From: JALCSJ01 sp036788835
GTDB lineage: Bacteria; Bacillota; Negativicutes; Acidaminococcales; Acidaminococcaceae
Assembly: GCA_036788835.1 (NCBI GenBank)
Contig: DAIQMR010000006.1
Location: forward strand, 1 to 64,000
Direction of reading: 5' to 3'
Length of the DNA: 64,000 nt
Shown: positions 33,597-42,248 of the stretch, in pieces
How positions within the stretch are numbered: the first letter of the stretch is position 1
Layout of the letters: each line of letters opens with the position of its first letter
Notes under the pieces: model-generated
Seen by the model: only the letters and a program-made list of their open reading frames with translations
The model's database searches: none
Told to the model about the DNA's origin: nothing
Program-made: the position numbers and the translations under genes

Positions 33597-33908
33597 ATGT
33601 ACGCAATTATTCAAACCGGTGGTAAACAATACCGTGTCAGCCAAGGCGATGTTATCGAAGTAGAAAAGCTGGACGCTGAAGAAGGCAAGGAAGTCGTTTT
33701 TGACAAAGTTCTTACCGTAGTAAACGATGGCGAAGTTAAAGTTGGCAAGCCTTGTGTTGAAGGTGCTAAAGTAACCGCTAAGGTTGCTAAGCAGGGCAAA
33801 GCTGCTAAGATTTTGGTTTTTAAATACAGAGCCAAAGTTAACTATCGTAAACGTCAGGGTCATCGTCAACCTTACACCCAAGTGGAAATTACTTCCATCG
33901 AAGCATAA
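33597..33908 (+). CDS. rplU: 50S ribosomal protein L21
   Basis: The 103-residue protein begins MYAIIQTGGKQYRVSQGD and ends in the conserved KYRAKVNYRKRQGHRQPYT region. It binds 23S rRNA in the large subunit. It is the first gene of the rplU-prp-rpmA operon typical of Firmicutes. Confidence 0.97.
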   Translation: MYAIIQTGGKQYRVSQGDVIEVEKLDAEEGKEVVFDKVLTVVNDGEVKVGKPCVEGAKVTAKVAKQGKAAKILVFKYRAKVNYRKRQGHRQPYTQVEITSIEA

Positions 33909-33911
33909 CAC

Positions 33912-34238
33912 ATGATTAAAGTAGATATTTATTATGATGACAAGGGTTTGATAAATGAATATTCCGTGGCAGGGCATGCTGACTCAGTAGATGAAGGGTT
34001 CGATACTGTCTGTGCTATGGTTTCGTTAACAACTCAGTTGCCTGTTTTAGGATTAGAGCAGCATTTAAACCGCAAGCTCAAGTATTCCATGAATGTGGAG
34101 GCAGGATCCTTACAGGTAAAATTGGTGGATACTCCCGATGAATTAACTCAGGCCATTTTGCAAACCATGGTTTTAGGGTTAAAAAATCTAAACAAGGAAT
34201 ATCCCCGGTATTTAGACACCGAAGAACACAGGAGGTGA
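33912..34238 (+). CDS. prp: ribosomal-processing cysteine protease Prp
   Basis: The 108-residue protein has the Prp catalytic motif: GHADSVDEGFDTVCAMVS, with His about residue 20 and Cys about residue 33. It removes the N-terminal extension of ribosomal protein L27, encoded next. Its stop codon lies inside the strong ribosome binding site of rpmA (AGGAGGTGA at 34230-34238). Confidence 0.9.
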   Translation: MIKVDIYYDDKGLINEYSVAGHADSVDEGFDTVCAMVSLTTQLPVLGLEQHLNRKLKYSMNVEAGSLQVKLVDTPDELTQAILQTMVLGLKNLNKEYPRYLDTEEHRR

Positions 34239-34243
34239 GCAAG

Positions 34244-34534
34244 GTGTTTCAATTAGTATTGCAATTACACGCCCATCATAAAGGGGGCGGAAGTACTCAT
34301 AACGGTCGTGATTCCGCGTCTCAACGTTTAGGGACCAAGGCTCATGAAGGACAAATCGTTACTGCCGGTTCCATTATTGTTCGTCAACGTGGTACCAGAT
34401 TCCATGCAGGCAACAATGTTGGTCTAGGCAAGGACTATACTATTTATGCCAAAGTTGATGGTAAAGTAGTTTTTGAAAGATGGGGCAGAGATCGCCGTCA
34501 AGTTAGCGTTTACCCTGTTCAAGCAGAAGCATAA
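34244..34534 (+). CDS. rpmA: 50S ribosomal protein L27, with a Prp-cleaved N-terminal extension
   Basis: The GTG at 34244 is placed five bases after AGGAGGTGA and gives a 96-residue L27. The mature part starts at HHKGGGSTHNGRDS. The extension reads MFQLVLQLHA. The usual Prp site is LQFFA before the KKG segment; here it is LQLHA. The mature N-terminus reaches the peptidyl-transferase centre, so cleavage is needed. A GTG at 34235 is in frame but overlaps the ribosome site. Confidence 0.9.
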   Translation: MFQLVLQLHAHHKGGGSTHNGRDSASQRLGTKAHEGQIVTAGSIIVRQRGTRFHAGNNVGLGKDYTIYAKVDGKVVFERWGRDRRQVSVYPVQAEA

Positions 34535-34551
34535 AATTTTTAAAAATCCTC

Positions 34552-34579
34552 GTTGGCTTTTAGCTGGCGGGGATTTTTT
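34552..34579 (+). terminator. terminator of rplU-prp-rpmA
   Basis: AAAAATCC pairs with GGATTTTT, with a further CG/TGGC helix inside and a T run. Confidence 0.7.
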
Positions 34580-34591
34580 TGAGGTGTAATT

Positions 34592-34993
34592 ATGGAAAAT
34601 AAGGTTATAACGGAAATTCGGGAATTTGTTATAGCAGGATTAGTGAGTTTGAACAATGACAACACAGAAGATGCCCAAGATAATATCGTTTGGGCTGCTC
34701 TGGCTCAAAAAGAGTGGGCTATGGCCAAGAAAAACTTGTCTGCAGACCAAATTAATAGTATTGAGGCAGCCATTGCCGGTCTGGGCATATTGCCCAAGCA
34801 GTGCGCCAATGTGCCGGATACTATGCTGGATTTAGCCGGGGTCCGTTGTCTGGTCAATAGTAATAGCCTTATTTTCTATAAATACAACTCTTCCTACAAC
34901 TTGGTTTACATCATAAGAATAGCCGTAAATCGCACAGATTGGTTGGCAAGATCACAGTTTTTGTTATATAATATAGAAGCTAATTACAGATAG
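34592..34993 (+). CDS. RelE/ParE-like protein without an evident antitoxin
   Basis: The 133-residue product has a C-terminal half resembling RelE/ParE toxins: a helix, then VPDTMLDLAGVRCLVNSNSLIFYKYNSSYNLVYIIRIAVNRTDW, the usual strand pattern ending in an R/D-W motif. The N-terminal 45 residues do not look like a known antitoxin, and none is encoded nearby. GAGGTG precedes the start. The obgE promoter lies within its last codons. It could be a domesticated or degenerate toxin. Assignment is tentative. Confidence 0.5.
   Translation: MENKVITEIREFVIAGLVSLNNDNTEDAQDNIVWAALAQKEWAMAKKNLSADQINSIEAAIAGLGILPKQCANVPDTMLDLAGVRCLVNSNSLIFYKYNSSYNLVYIIRIAVNRTDWLARSQFLLYNIEANYR
34943..34972 (+). promoter_or_regulatory. 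promoter of obgE
   Basis: TTGGCA (34943-34948) and TATAAT (34967-34972) have an 18-base spacer. They overlap the 3' end of the ParE-like reading frame. Confidence 0.6.
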
Positions 34994-35007
34994 GAAAGGT
35001 TGAAATC

Positions 35008-36282
35008 ATGTTATTCACAGACAAAGCAAAAATTTATGTGGAAGCCGGCGCCGGCGGCGACGGAGCTTCCAGTTTCCGCAGAGAAAAATATATAGCGCAC
35101 GGCGGTCCTGACGGCGGTAACGGCGGCAGGGGGGGCAGTGTTATCCTGGAAGCAGATAAAGATTTGAACACCTTGGTGGATTTCCGCTATAAACGGAAAT
35201 TTGTTGCTCAAAAAGGTGTTAATGGTAGTGCCAAAAATTGTACCGGTGCCAAAGCTGACGATGTCATTGTAAAAGTTCCCATGGGCACTTTAGTTCGTGA
35301 CGATGTTACTAATGTGGCATTGGCAGATTTGACCAAAGACGGCGAGCAGTTCGTGGTAGCCAAAGGCGGCCGGGGCGGCAAAGGCAATGCTTGCTATGTA
35401 ACGTCCACCAAACAAGGTGTAACTTTTGCAGAGCGTGGTGAACCGGGAGTGTCTTTCTGGGTGCGCCTGGAATTGAAATTACTGGCTGACGTTGGTTTGG
35501 TTGGCTATCCCAGCGTAGGAAAATCAAGTATTATTTCTCAGGTTTCAGCAGCCAGACCGGAAATCGCAGCCTATCATTTTACTACATTGACTCCTGTATT
35601 GGGAGTAGTTCGTATTGACAACGAGCGGAGTTTTGTCCTGGCAGATTTGCCGGGGCTCATTGACGGAGCATCCAAGGGTGTAGGCCTGGGTCATGATTTT
35701 CTCCGCCATATTGAGCGGACGAAAGTTATTATGCATGTTATTGACGTGGCCGGCATTGAAGGAAGAAATCCCATCGAGGATTTCCAAAAAATTAATAATG
35801 AATTAAAGCTATACAGCGAAAAATTATCAAGACGACCACAGCTTGTAGTAGCCAATAAGATGGATTTACCTGATGCTCAGGAAAATTATACCAAGCTGGA
35901 AGAATATGTTACAAGCCAGGGTTATCCGATTATGAAGGCTTCGGCGGCTACCGGTGAAGGACTTAAAGCTGTTATGTTTAAAGCCTATGAAATGCTTCAG
36001 GAAAGCAAGAATCTGGAAGAGGAGCCCGGCACAGAAGAAGGGATTCCTCAAGTAGATCCGGATAAGTTTGAAGTGGTGAAGGGCGTGGATACTGATTTTG
36101 AAGTTAAGGGGAAAAACATTGAACGCCTGGTAGCCATGACCAATTTTGACAATGACGAAGCTCTTTATCGCTTTCAGTTAATCTGGAAACGGTTGGGCAT
36201 TGATCAGGCCTTAAAAGAGAAGGGCATTCAAGAAGGTCAGTCTGTACGTATTCTTGATATGGTGTTTGACTATAAAGAGTAA
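35008..36282 (+). CDS. obgE: GTPase Obg/CgtA
   Basis: The 424-residue protein shows all three domains: the glycine-rich Obg fold (residues 1-158), a G domain with GYPSVGKSSI (about 167), FTTLTPVLG, DLPGLIDGA and NKMD, and a C-terminal OCT domain (about 345-424), which many Firmicute Obg proteins have. It acts in 50S subunit assembly and stress signalling. It sits next to rpmA and proBA, as is common. Confidence 0.96.
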   Translation: MLFTDKAKIYVEAGAGGDGASSFRREKYIAHGGPDGGNGGRGGSVILEADKDLNTLVDFRYKRKFVAQKGVNGSAKNCTGAKADDVIVKVPMGTLVRDDVTNVALADLTKDGEQFVVAKGGRGGKGNACYVTSTKQGVTFAERGEPGVSFWVRLELKLLADVGLVGYPSVGKSSIISQVSAARPEIAAYHFTTLTPVLGVVRIDNERSFVLADLPGLIDGASKGVGLGHDFLRHIERTKVIMHVIDVAGIEGRNPIEDFQKINNELKLYSEKLSRRPQLVVANKMDLPDAQENYTKLEEYVTSQGYPIMKASAATGEGLKAVMFKAYEMLQESKNLEEEPGTEEGIPQVDPDKFEVVKGVDTDFEVKGKNIERLVAMTNFDNDEALYRFQLIWKRLGIDQALKEKGIQEGQSVRILDMVFDYKE

Positions 36283-36299
36283 TAACGAGGCGGTGGGCC

Positions 36300-37424
36300 A
36301 TGAATAGGGATGAACTGGCAAAAGCGAAACGTATAGTAGTAAAGGTGGGAACCAGTACTATTACTCACGAGAGCGGGAAAATAAATTTCGGGAAAATCGA
36401 AATTCTGGCCAGAGTTTTAACCGATTTGAACAACTCAGGCAAAGATATTATTCTGGTAACTTCCGGGGCAGGAGCAGTAGGGAAAACCCGTCTGGGGCTG
36501 AAGACAAAGCTCAGGACAATTCCCGGCAAGCAGGCGGCGGCCGCTGTAGGCCAAGGCATTCTGATGCATTATTACGAAAACATTTTCGGAGAATACGGTC
36601 AGGTAGTGGCTCAAGTGCTTCTTACCAAGGTGGATGCCATTGACCGGCATCGCTATACAAATACCAGAAATACTTTTCAGGCTTTGTTTGACCAAAAGGT
36701 TATTCCCATTGTTAATGAAAACGACGTAGTAGCCTTAGATGAACTTAAAATTGGGGATAATGACAATATGTCTGCGTTGGTAGCAGGTATTGCGGATGCG
36801 GACTTAGATATTATATTGTCTGATGTGGATGGTCTGTATACGGCCAATCCTCAACAAGATAAAAATGCTAAACTGATTTCCGAAGTAACGGAAATAACCC
36901 CTGCCATGGAAGCATCTGCAGTGGGCACCGGCAGTACTAATGCTACCGGCGGCATGCTGACCAAACTTCAGGCAGCCAAGGCAGCCATGAGCAGCGGCAT
37001 TCATTTGGTTATTGCTTCCGGTACAGATCCAAGAATTATTATGGAAATACTAAAAGGAGAACAGTTGGGAACACTTTTTGTTTCCAAGGAAAACAGATTA
37101 CAATTCAGAAAACGCTGGTTGGCCTTTGGCGCCAGGATTTTAGGCACTGTGACCGTGGATGAAGGTTTGGCCAAGGCTTTGAGAAAAAAGGGCGGTTGCA
37201 GCATTTTGCCTGTAGGGATTGTGAAGGTACAAGGGGAATTTGACAGCGGCGCTACACTAAGCGTAGTGGATGTTCATGGCACGGAATTGGCCAGAGGTCT
37301 TACCAACTATTGCTCAGCAGATTTGCAAAAACTCCGGGGAGCAAAGACCGCAGAAATAGAACATATTTTAGGCGCCAAACATTTTGATGAAGTAATTCAT
37401 CGGGATAATTTAGTTATTCTCTAA
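36300..37424 (+). CDS. proB: glutamate 5-kinase
   Basis: The 374-residue protein has an amino-acid kinase domain (KVGTSTITHESGK, ILVTSGAGAVGKTRLG, PIVNENDVVA, GTGGM-like TNATGGMLTKLQAA) and a C-terminal PUA domain (about 280-374). It phosphorylates glutamate, the first step of proline synthesis, and is usually inhibited by proline. The proA gene follows after 14 bases. Confidence 0.95.
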   Translation: MNRDELAKAKRIVVKVGTSTITHESGKINFGKIEILARVLTDLNNSGKDIILVTSGAGAVGKTRLGLKTKLRTIPGKQAAAAVGQGILMHYYENIFGEYGQVVAQVLLTKVDAIDRHRYTNTRNTFQALFDQKVIPIVNENDVVALDELKIGDNDNMSALVAGIADADLDIILSDVDGLYTANPQQDKNAKLISEVTEITPAMEASAVGTGSTNATGGMLTKLQAAKAAMSSGIHLVIASGTDPRIIMEILKGEQLGTLFVSKENRLQFRKRWLAFGARILGTVTVDEGLAKALRKKGGCSILPVGIVKVQGEFDSGATLSVVDVHGTELARGLTNYCSADLQKLRGAKTAEIEHILGAKHFDEVIHRDNLVIL

Positions 37425-37438
37425 GAGGAGGTAAGCAT

Positions 37439-38695
37439 ATGTATCAGGCAGGGGAAGTAAGAAAACAAGCTGAACTGGCTAAAAAAGCAGAAGTTCAGTT
37501 AGCCCAAATAGATTCTCAAGTTAAAAACACTATTCTTAATAAGATGGCAGAGGCCCTTGTGGCAGGCACAGATGTTATTCTTGAGGCCAATGCTCAAGAC
37601 ATGCAAAGTGGCCGGGAAAAGGGTTTAAAGGCATCTTTTCTGGACCGGCTGCTTTTAACTGATGATAGAATTAAAGGCATTGCGGCAGGGATGCGCAGTG
37701 TTACCAATCTGACAGACCCTATTGGTGAGATTATGGGTGGCAGGACTTTGCCCAATGGTTTGACCATTACCAAAGTCAGGGTTCCTTTGGGGGTTATCGG
37801 TATTATTTATGAAGCTAGGCCCAATGTTACTGCCGATGCCATTGCTCTTTGTATCAAGAGTGGCAACGCCGTCGTGCTAAAAGGCGGCAGCGAAGCGGTA
37901 AACTCCAATAAAATAATCAGTGATATCTTGGCTCAAGCGGGGGAAAGGGCAGGAATGCCGGCAGGAGCTGTGCAGTTTATTAATATTACGGACAGAGCTT
38001 CCGTAGATGAATTAATTCATCTGGATGGCCTGATTGATGTGGTTATTCCCAGGGGCAGTGCGGGATTGATTCAAAATGTGGTTAAGAACGCCAGCGTACC
38101 TGTTATAGAAACCGGCGCAGGTGTGTGTCATACCTATGTTGACCAGTATGCCAATGTAGACATGGCAGTGGAGATTGCCTTTAATGCCAAGGTTAACAGG
38201 CCTTCAACTTGTAATGCGATGGAAACACTTTTGGTGCACAAGAATATTGCAGATAAGTTTATGCCTGCCATGCTGGCTAAATACAAAGAAGCTGATGTTA
38301 CTATCATCGGTGACGAAGCTACCAGAAAATTTGCCCCTGATGCTCAGGCAGCTACAGAGGAAGACTGGGCGACGGAATACAACGATTTACGGCTTAGCGT
38401 GAAAATCGTGGGCAGCATGGATGAAGCATTGGCCCATATCCGTAAATACAGTACAGGCCATTCTGAAGCTATTGTTACGGACAATTACGAAAATGCCAGA
38501 AAGTTCCAAGCTTTGGTAGACGCGGCGGCAGTCTATGTTAATGCTTCTACCAGATTCACAGACGGGTTTGAATTCGGCTTTGGGGCAGAAATAGGCATAG
38601 CAACCCAGAAGCTGCATGCCAGAGGGCCTATGGCCTTGCCGGAACTTACTACTTTTAAATATCTGATCAACGGCAACGGACAAATCAGGAAATAA
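37439..38695 (+). CDS. proA: gamma-glutamyl phosphate reductase
   Basis: The 418-residue aldehyde-dehydrogenase-fold protein has VPLGVIGIIYEARPNVT (about 117), LKGGSEAVNSN and the catalytic Cys in NRPSTCNAMETLLVH (about 256). It reduces glutamyl-5-phosphate to the semialdehyde. With ProB it gives two of the three proline steps; proC is not in the window. Confidence 0.95.
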   Translation: MYQAGEVRKQAELAKKAEVQLAQIDSQVKNTILNKMAEALVAGTDVILEANAQDMQSGREKGLKASFLDRLLLTDDRIKGIAAGMRSVTNLTDPIGEIMGGRTLPNGLTITKVRVPLGVIGIIYEARPNVTADAIALCIKSGNAVVLKGGSEAVNSNKIISDILAQAGERAGMPAGAVQFINITDRASVDELIHLDGLIDVVIPRGSAGLIQNVVKNASVPVIETGAGVCHTYVDQYANVDMAVEIAFNAKVNRPSTCNAMETLLVHKNIADKFMPAMLAKYKEADVTIIGDEATRKFAPDAQAATEEDWATEYNDLRLSVKIVGSMDEALAHIRKYSTGHSEAIVTDNYENARKFQALVDAAAVYVNASTRFTDGFEFGFGAEIGIATQKLHARGPMALPELTTFKYLINGNGQIRK

Positions 38696-38698
38696 TAG

Positions 38699-38746
38699 AA
38701 AAAAGTGGTAATTGTGTCTAAAAAACATAAATTTGCCACTTTTTTC
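38699..38746 (+). terminator. terminator of proBA
   Basis: AAAAAAGTGG and CCACTTTTTT flank a 26-base loop, followed by a T-rich run, directly after the proA stop. Confidence 0.7.
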
Positions 38747-38749
38747 TTG

Positions 38750-39041
38750 TATATTTTAGAAGAAGTTTAGGATTAAAGCCTATAATAAAATGAAGACAGA
38801 GTAAGCGGATAACATTGGCAGCTGCTTTCCCGCATGTTGTGAATTTGCTCACCGCTTGCGCCGACTCATGTGATAGTGCGCGCTATACGTGCTTCTAGCA
38901 AATTCCGTTCACGGCTCACCGGCGTAGCAAATTATGCCAGCCTGCTCAATGCTTCTGCCAATATTTATCTGCTTGCGGAAAAGCATAATTGGTCTTTCAC
39001 TTTATCTTTTCGCATCTACAATTTGAAAGAGGGGTTTAAAC
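38750..39041 (+). other. unexplained intergenic block upstream of the MacAB-like operon
   Basis: About 290 bases lie between the proA terminator and the adaptor gene at 39042. The middle part is more GC-rich than its surroundings and contains GAATTTGCT (38841-38849) with its complement AGCAAATTC (38897-38905), plus a second AGCAAATT at 38926-38933. A 64-codon frame with a GTG start (38870) runs through it but has no ribosome site and ends inside the next gene, so I do not call it. It may be a structured leader or an intergenic repeat. Confidence 0.4.
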
Positions 39042-40115
39042 GTGGATTTTTTAAAGAAACATAAAGTTTTACTCATCATATTGGTAGTTATTATTGCGGC
39101 CAGTTTAGGCGGTTATAAATATTACCAAAATAAAAAAGCTAAAGAAGCCGCTGCTGCTGTGAAGACCGCAGAAGTAACCAGAGGAGATATTCAATCTACA
39201 GTATCTGCCACAGGTGCCCTGAGTGCCTTGGATAACGTAGATATCAGCTCTAAGATTACCGGCCGTATTGTGGCTGTCTACGTGAAAGAAAATGACCACG
39301 TGGAAGCAGGAAAACTGCTGGTTAAGCTGGACGAAACTTCTTTAAAGCAAACCGAGCTGCAAAAGAAGGCCACCATGGAAGATGCGGCCCTGACTTTGGC
39401 TCGTGATGCTAAGCTATTGTCGCAAAACGCTATATCTCAACAGACCTATGATACTGCCAGCATGAGCTACAAAGTAGCAGAAGCTGCCTATGAACAGGCT
39501 GTATCCAATACTAACGATACCAATATTTATTCACCTATTGCCGGCTATATTATCGGCAAACCTACGCCTGTAGGACAGACCATCAGTTCCGGTATCAGTA
39601 CGCCCCAGGTTATTATGTCTGTGGCCAATCTGGACAAAATGCAGATTAAGCTCATGGTAGACGAATCAGATATCGGACAAATCCAAGTAGGACAAAAAGT
39701 GGATTTCACCGTAGATGCCTATACGGATAGAACCTTTACGGGGGAAGTTACTTTGATTTCCCGTAGCGCCACTACTACTAACAATGTCAACTATTACACC
39801 TGCTATGTAGATGTAGATAATAGCGATGGCAAGTTGCTGCCTACTATGACAGCCAGAGCAACCGTGGTTATAGGCGAAACCAAGAATGCTTTGACGGTGC
39901 CTATTAACTGCGTGAGAACTAAGGCGAAAGCTAAGTATGTGCAGGTTTATGACCCGGCTACCGGCACCAGCACAGACGTTACCGTTAAAGTTGTGAGAAC
40001 CGGTGACGAAAACGTTGCTATCACAGGTGATTTGCAGGAGGGACAGAATGTTCTGGTTAAGGAAGCCAAGGTTAATACAAATAACAGCAAAACTAATATG
40101 CGGCCACCGATTTAA
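39042..40115 (+). CDS. MacA/HlyD-type periplasmic adaptor
   Basis: The 357-residue protein has an N-terminal membrane helix (residues 8-25) and the barrel-sandwich and beta-barrel domains of membrane fusion proteins: VSATGALSALDNVDISSKITGRIV, VKENDHVEAGKLLVKLD, YSPIAGYIIGKPTPVGQTI and FTVDAYTDRTFTGEV. The helical hairpin is short. GTG is the start, behind AAAGAGGGG. It should link the ABC transporter encoded next to an outer-membrane channel. Confidence 0.9.
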   Translation: MDFLKKHKVLLIILVVIIAASLGGYKYYQNKKAKEAAAAVKTAEVTRGDIQSTVSATGALSALDNVDISSKITGRIVAVYVKENDHVEAGKLLVKLDETSLKQTELQKKATMEDAALTLARDAKLLSQNAISQQTYDTASMSYKVAEAAYEQAVSNTNDTNIYSPIAGYIIGKPTPVGQTISSGISTPQVIMSVANLDKMQIKLMVDESDIGQIQVGQKVDFTVDAYTDRTFTGEVTLISRSATTTNNVNYYTCYVDVDNSDGKLLPTMTARATVVIGETKNALTVPINCVRTKAKAKYVQVYDPATGTSTDVTVKVVRTGDENVAITGDLQEGQNVLVKEAKVNTNNSKTNMRPPI

Positions 40116-40145
40116 TGCCGAATAAGCAAGAGCGAGGTAAGCAGT

Positions 40146-40844
40146 ATGGAAGTAATTGAATTAAACGATATTATGAAAACATATATTATGGGTGACACTG
40201 TAGTAAATGCCTTGGACCATGTTAGCGTCAAGTTCCAAAAGGGTATCTTTACTTCAATTGTTGGTCCCAGCGGCAGTGGTAAATCTACCATGATGAATAT
40301 TTTGGGCTGTCTGGACAGACCAACCTCCGGAGAATATTTTCTGGATGGTAAGGACGTGGCCAAATATACGGATGATGAATTTGCCGTGACCCGTAACCAA
40401 AAAATCGGCTTTGTCTTCCAGAACTTTAATTTGCTGTCGAGAATCTCTGCTTTAGAAAATGTGGCCATGCCCTTGATTTATGCAGGAGTAGGCTATAGCG
40501 AACGCTGCGCAAGAGCTAAAAAGGCCTTGGAAGATGTGGGTCTGGGCTCCCGAGTGGAGCACAAACCCAATGAGATGAGCGGCGGTCAAAGACAGAGAGT
40601 GGCCATTGCCAGGGCCTTGATTAATAACCCTGCTATTATTATGGCCGATGAGCCTACCGGCAACTTGGACACGAAATCCACTTTGGAAATCATTGAGATT
40701 TTCAAGAAATTAAATGAGCAAGGTAAGACTGTTATCATGGTTACCCATGAACCGGATTTGGCCAATATGACCCAGCGTATAGTTACTATGCGTGATGGCA
40801 AAATCACCGATGACCAGTGGGGAGGTAAGGTAAATGTTTCGTGA
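40146..40844 (+). CDS. MacB/LolD-type ABC transporter ATP-binding protein
   Basis: The 232-residue protein has Walker A GPSGSGKSTMMNILG, Q-loop GFVFQNFNLL, signature MSGGQRQRVAIARAL, Walker B IIMADEPTGNLD and H-loop VTHEP. These are typical of the MacB/LolD exporter group. It overlaps the permease gene by 11 bases. Together with the upstream adaptor it forms a MacAB-like exporter, with the ATPase and permease encoded separately. Confidence 0.93.
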   Translation: MEVIELNDIMKTYIMGDTVVNALDHVSVKFQKGIFTSIVGPSGSGKSTMMNILGCLDRPTSGEYFLDGKDVAKYTDDEFAVTRNQKIGFVFQNFNLLSRISALENVAMPLIYAGVGYSERCARAKKALEDVGLGSRVEHKPNEMSGGQRQRVAIARALINNPAIIMADEPTGNLDTKSTLEIIEIFKKLNEQGKTVIMVTHEPDLANMTQRIVTMRDGKITDDQWGGKVNVS

Positions 40845-42048
40845 ATGCGTAAAGATGGCAGTAGAAGGTATGCTGGCCAGCAAGCTCAGAACATTCCTTA
40901 CGATGCTGGGCATTATCATTGGTATCGGGGCAGTTATTGCCATGGTTTCTTTAGGGTTCGGCATGCAGGAGCAAGTAAAAAAGAATATTTCCAGCATGGG
41001 TAGTAATCTACTGATAGTAATGAGCGGCGGCCGTACTGCTTCGGGGCAGAGAATTGCCAGCGGCAGCGGTGCCAAGCTGACCTACGATGATGCTAAGGCC
41101 ATTGAGAAAAAAATCGATGGTATTAAATATGTGGCACCGGGTGTGCAGCAGACTTATCAGATTGTGGAAGGCAACCAGAACTGGAATACTCAGGTTCAGG
41201 GTTCCACTCCCAATATTATCGACATTCGCGACTATAAGATTGAAGAAGGCCGCATGTTTACTAATAAAGATATGAATAGCAGAGCCAGAGTGTGCGTCAT
41301 CGGCCAAACCATTATAGATAATCTGTTCCCTGAAGGTAATCCTGTGGGGAAGATAATACGTATTAACAAGGCACCCTTCAAAGTTATTGGTACCTTGTCT
41401 GCCAAGGGCCAGTCATCTATGGGACAGGATCAGGATGATTTGATTTACATTCCCCTGACTACGGCCATGCAGAGAATGATGGGTATTACTCACGTTCGTA
41501 ATATTACCATTCAGGCCGATAATGAAAATACTATTAATCAGGCTCAGACAGATATTGAGGAACTGTTGCGCCAGAGACATAAAATTAGGGAAGGAATGGA
41601 CGACGATTTTACGGTTCGTAACCTGGCGGCCCTGATTGAAACTGTTCAGGAAACTACCGGTCAGATTACGATGCTGTTGGCGATTATAGCGGCTATCAGT
41701 CTGCTGGTAGGCGGTATTGGTATTATGAACATTATGCTGGTTTCCGTAACAGAAAGAACTAGGGAAATCGGTATCCGGAAGGCCTTGGGGGCAACCTATA
41801 ACAATATTTTGCTTCAGTTCCTGATAGAAGCTATGGTTATCGGTGTGTCCGGAGGCATTATCGGTACTATCTTTGGTGTGGTTACAGCTCAGATTGTTTC
41901 TCATGTAGTAGGCTGGGATGTGGTTATTTCCTTAGCTTCCATTATTATTGCGGTAGTATTCTCAGTAGGCATTGGTTTGTTCTTCGGTATTTACCCGGCC
42001 AAGAAGGCAGCCCTATTGGATCCTATTGATGCCTTGCGCTATGAATAA
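40834..42048 (+). CDS. MacB-type ABC transporter permease (FtsX fold)
   Basis: The 404-residue protein has an N-terminal helix (about 18-45, LRTFLTMLGIIIGIGAVIAMV), a large periplasmic MacB core domain (about 50-270), and three C-terminal helices beginning ITMLLAIIAAISLLVGGIGIMNIMLVSVTERTREIGIRKALGA. The last part is the FtsX signature. It probably exports a peptide, lipid or antibiotic by mechanotransmission. The substrate is unknown. Confidence 0.93.
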   Translation: MFRECVKMAVEGMLASKLRTFLTMLGIIIGIGAVIAMVSLGFGMQEQVKKNISSMGSNLLIVMSGGRTASGQRIASGSGAKLTYDDAKAIEKKIDGIKYVAPGVQQTYQIVEGNQNWNTQVQGSTPNIIDIRDYKIEEGRMFTNKDMNSRARVCVIGQTIIDNLFPEGNPVGKIIRINKAPFKVIGTLSAKGQSSMGQDQDDLIYIPLTTAMQRMMGITHVRNITIQADNENTINQAQTDIEELLRQRHKIREGMDDDFTVRNLAALIETVQETTGQITMLLAIIAAISLLVGGIGIMNIMLVSVTERTREIGIRKALGATYNNILLQFLIEAMVIGVSGGIIGTIFGVVTAQIVSHVVGWDVVISLASIIIAVVFSVGIGLFFGIYPAKKAALLDPIDALRYE

Positions 42049-42205
42049 GGGCAGCAGCACCTGGGGACAGAAATGGCGTGGTTTTAAGGAATATTGCCAT
42101 AAACCGAAAACAATTTTTGATTTCAAAGACAGACTAAGAGCACTAATTTTACTCCTTATTTTGACTTTTATTCTCTTGAAGCTTGTAGAATATCTCACAA
42201 ATTGA
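42041..42205 (+). CDS. small single-span membrane protein (putative)
   Basis: This 54-residue frame starts at an ATG overlapping the permease stop (ATGAATAA) and so may be translated by coupling. A basic N-terminal half (WGQKWRGFKEYCHKPKTIF) is followed by one hydrophobic helix (LILLLILTFILLKLVEYL). It could be an accessory subunit of the exporter. I know no family for it. The nadD promoter overlaps its 3' end. Confidence 0.5.
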   Translation: MNKGSSTWGQKWRGFKEYCHKPKTIFDFKDRLRALILLLILTFILLKLVEYLTN

Positions 42206-42211
42206 TATAAT
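42183..42211 (+). promoter_or_regulatory. promoter of nadD
   Basis: TTGTAG (42183-42188) and TATAAT (42206-42211) are 17 bases apart and lie about 38 bases before the nadD start. Confidence 0.6.
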
Positions 42212-42248
42212 ACAGTGACGAATGTGAAAGGCCAGAGGGAGATATTCC

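Noticed and set aside
38870..39064. 64-codon GTG-initiated frame upstream of the MacA-like gene
   Set aside because: It has no ribosome binding site and overlaps the start of a well-supported gene in another frame. The block is better treated as unexplained intergenic DNA.
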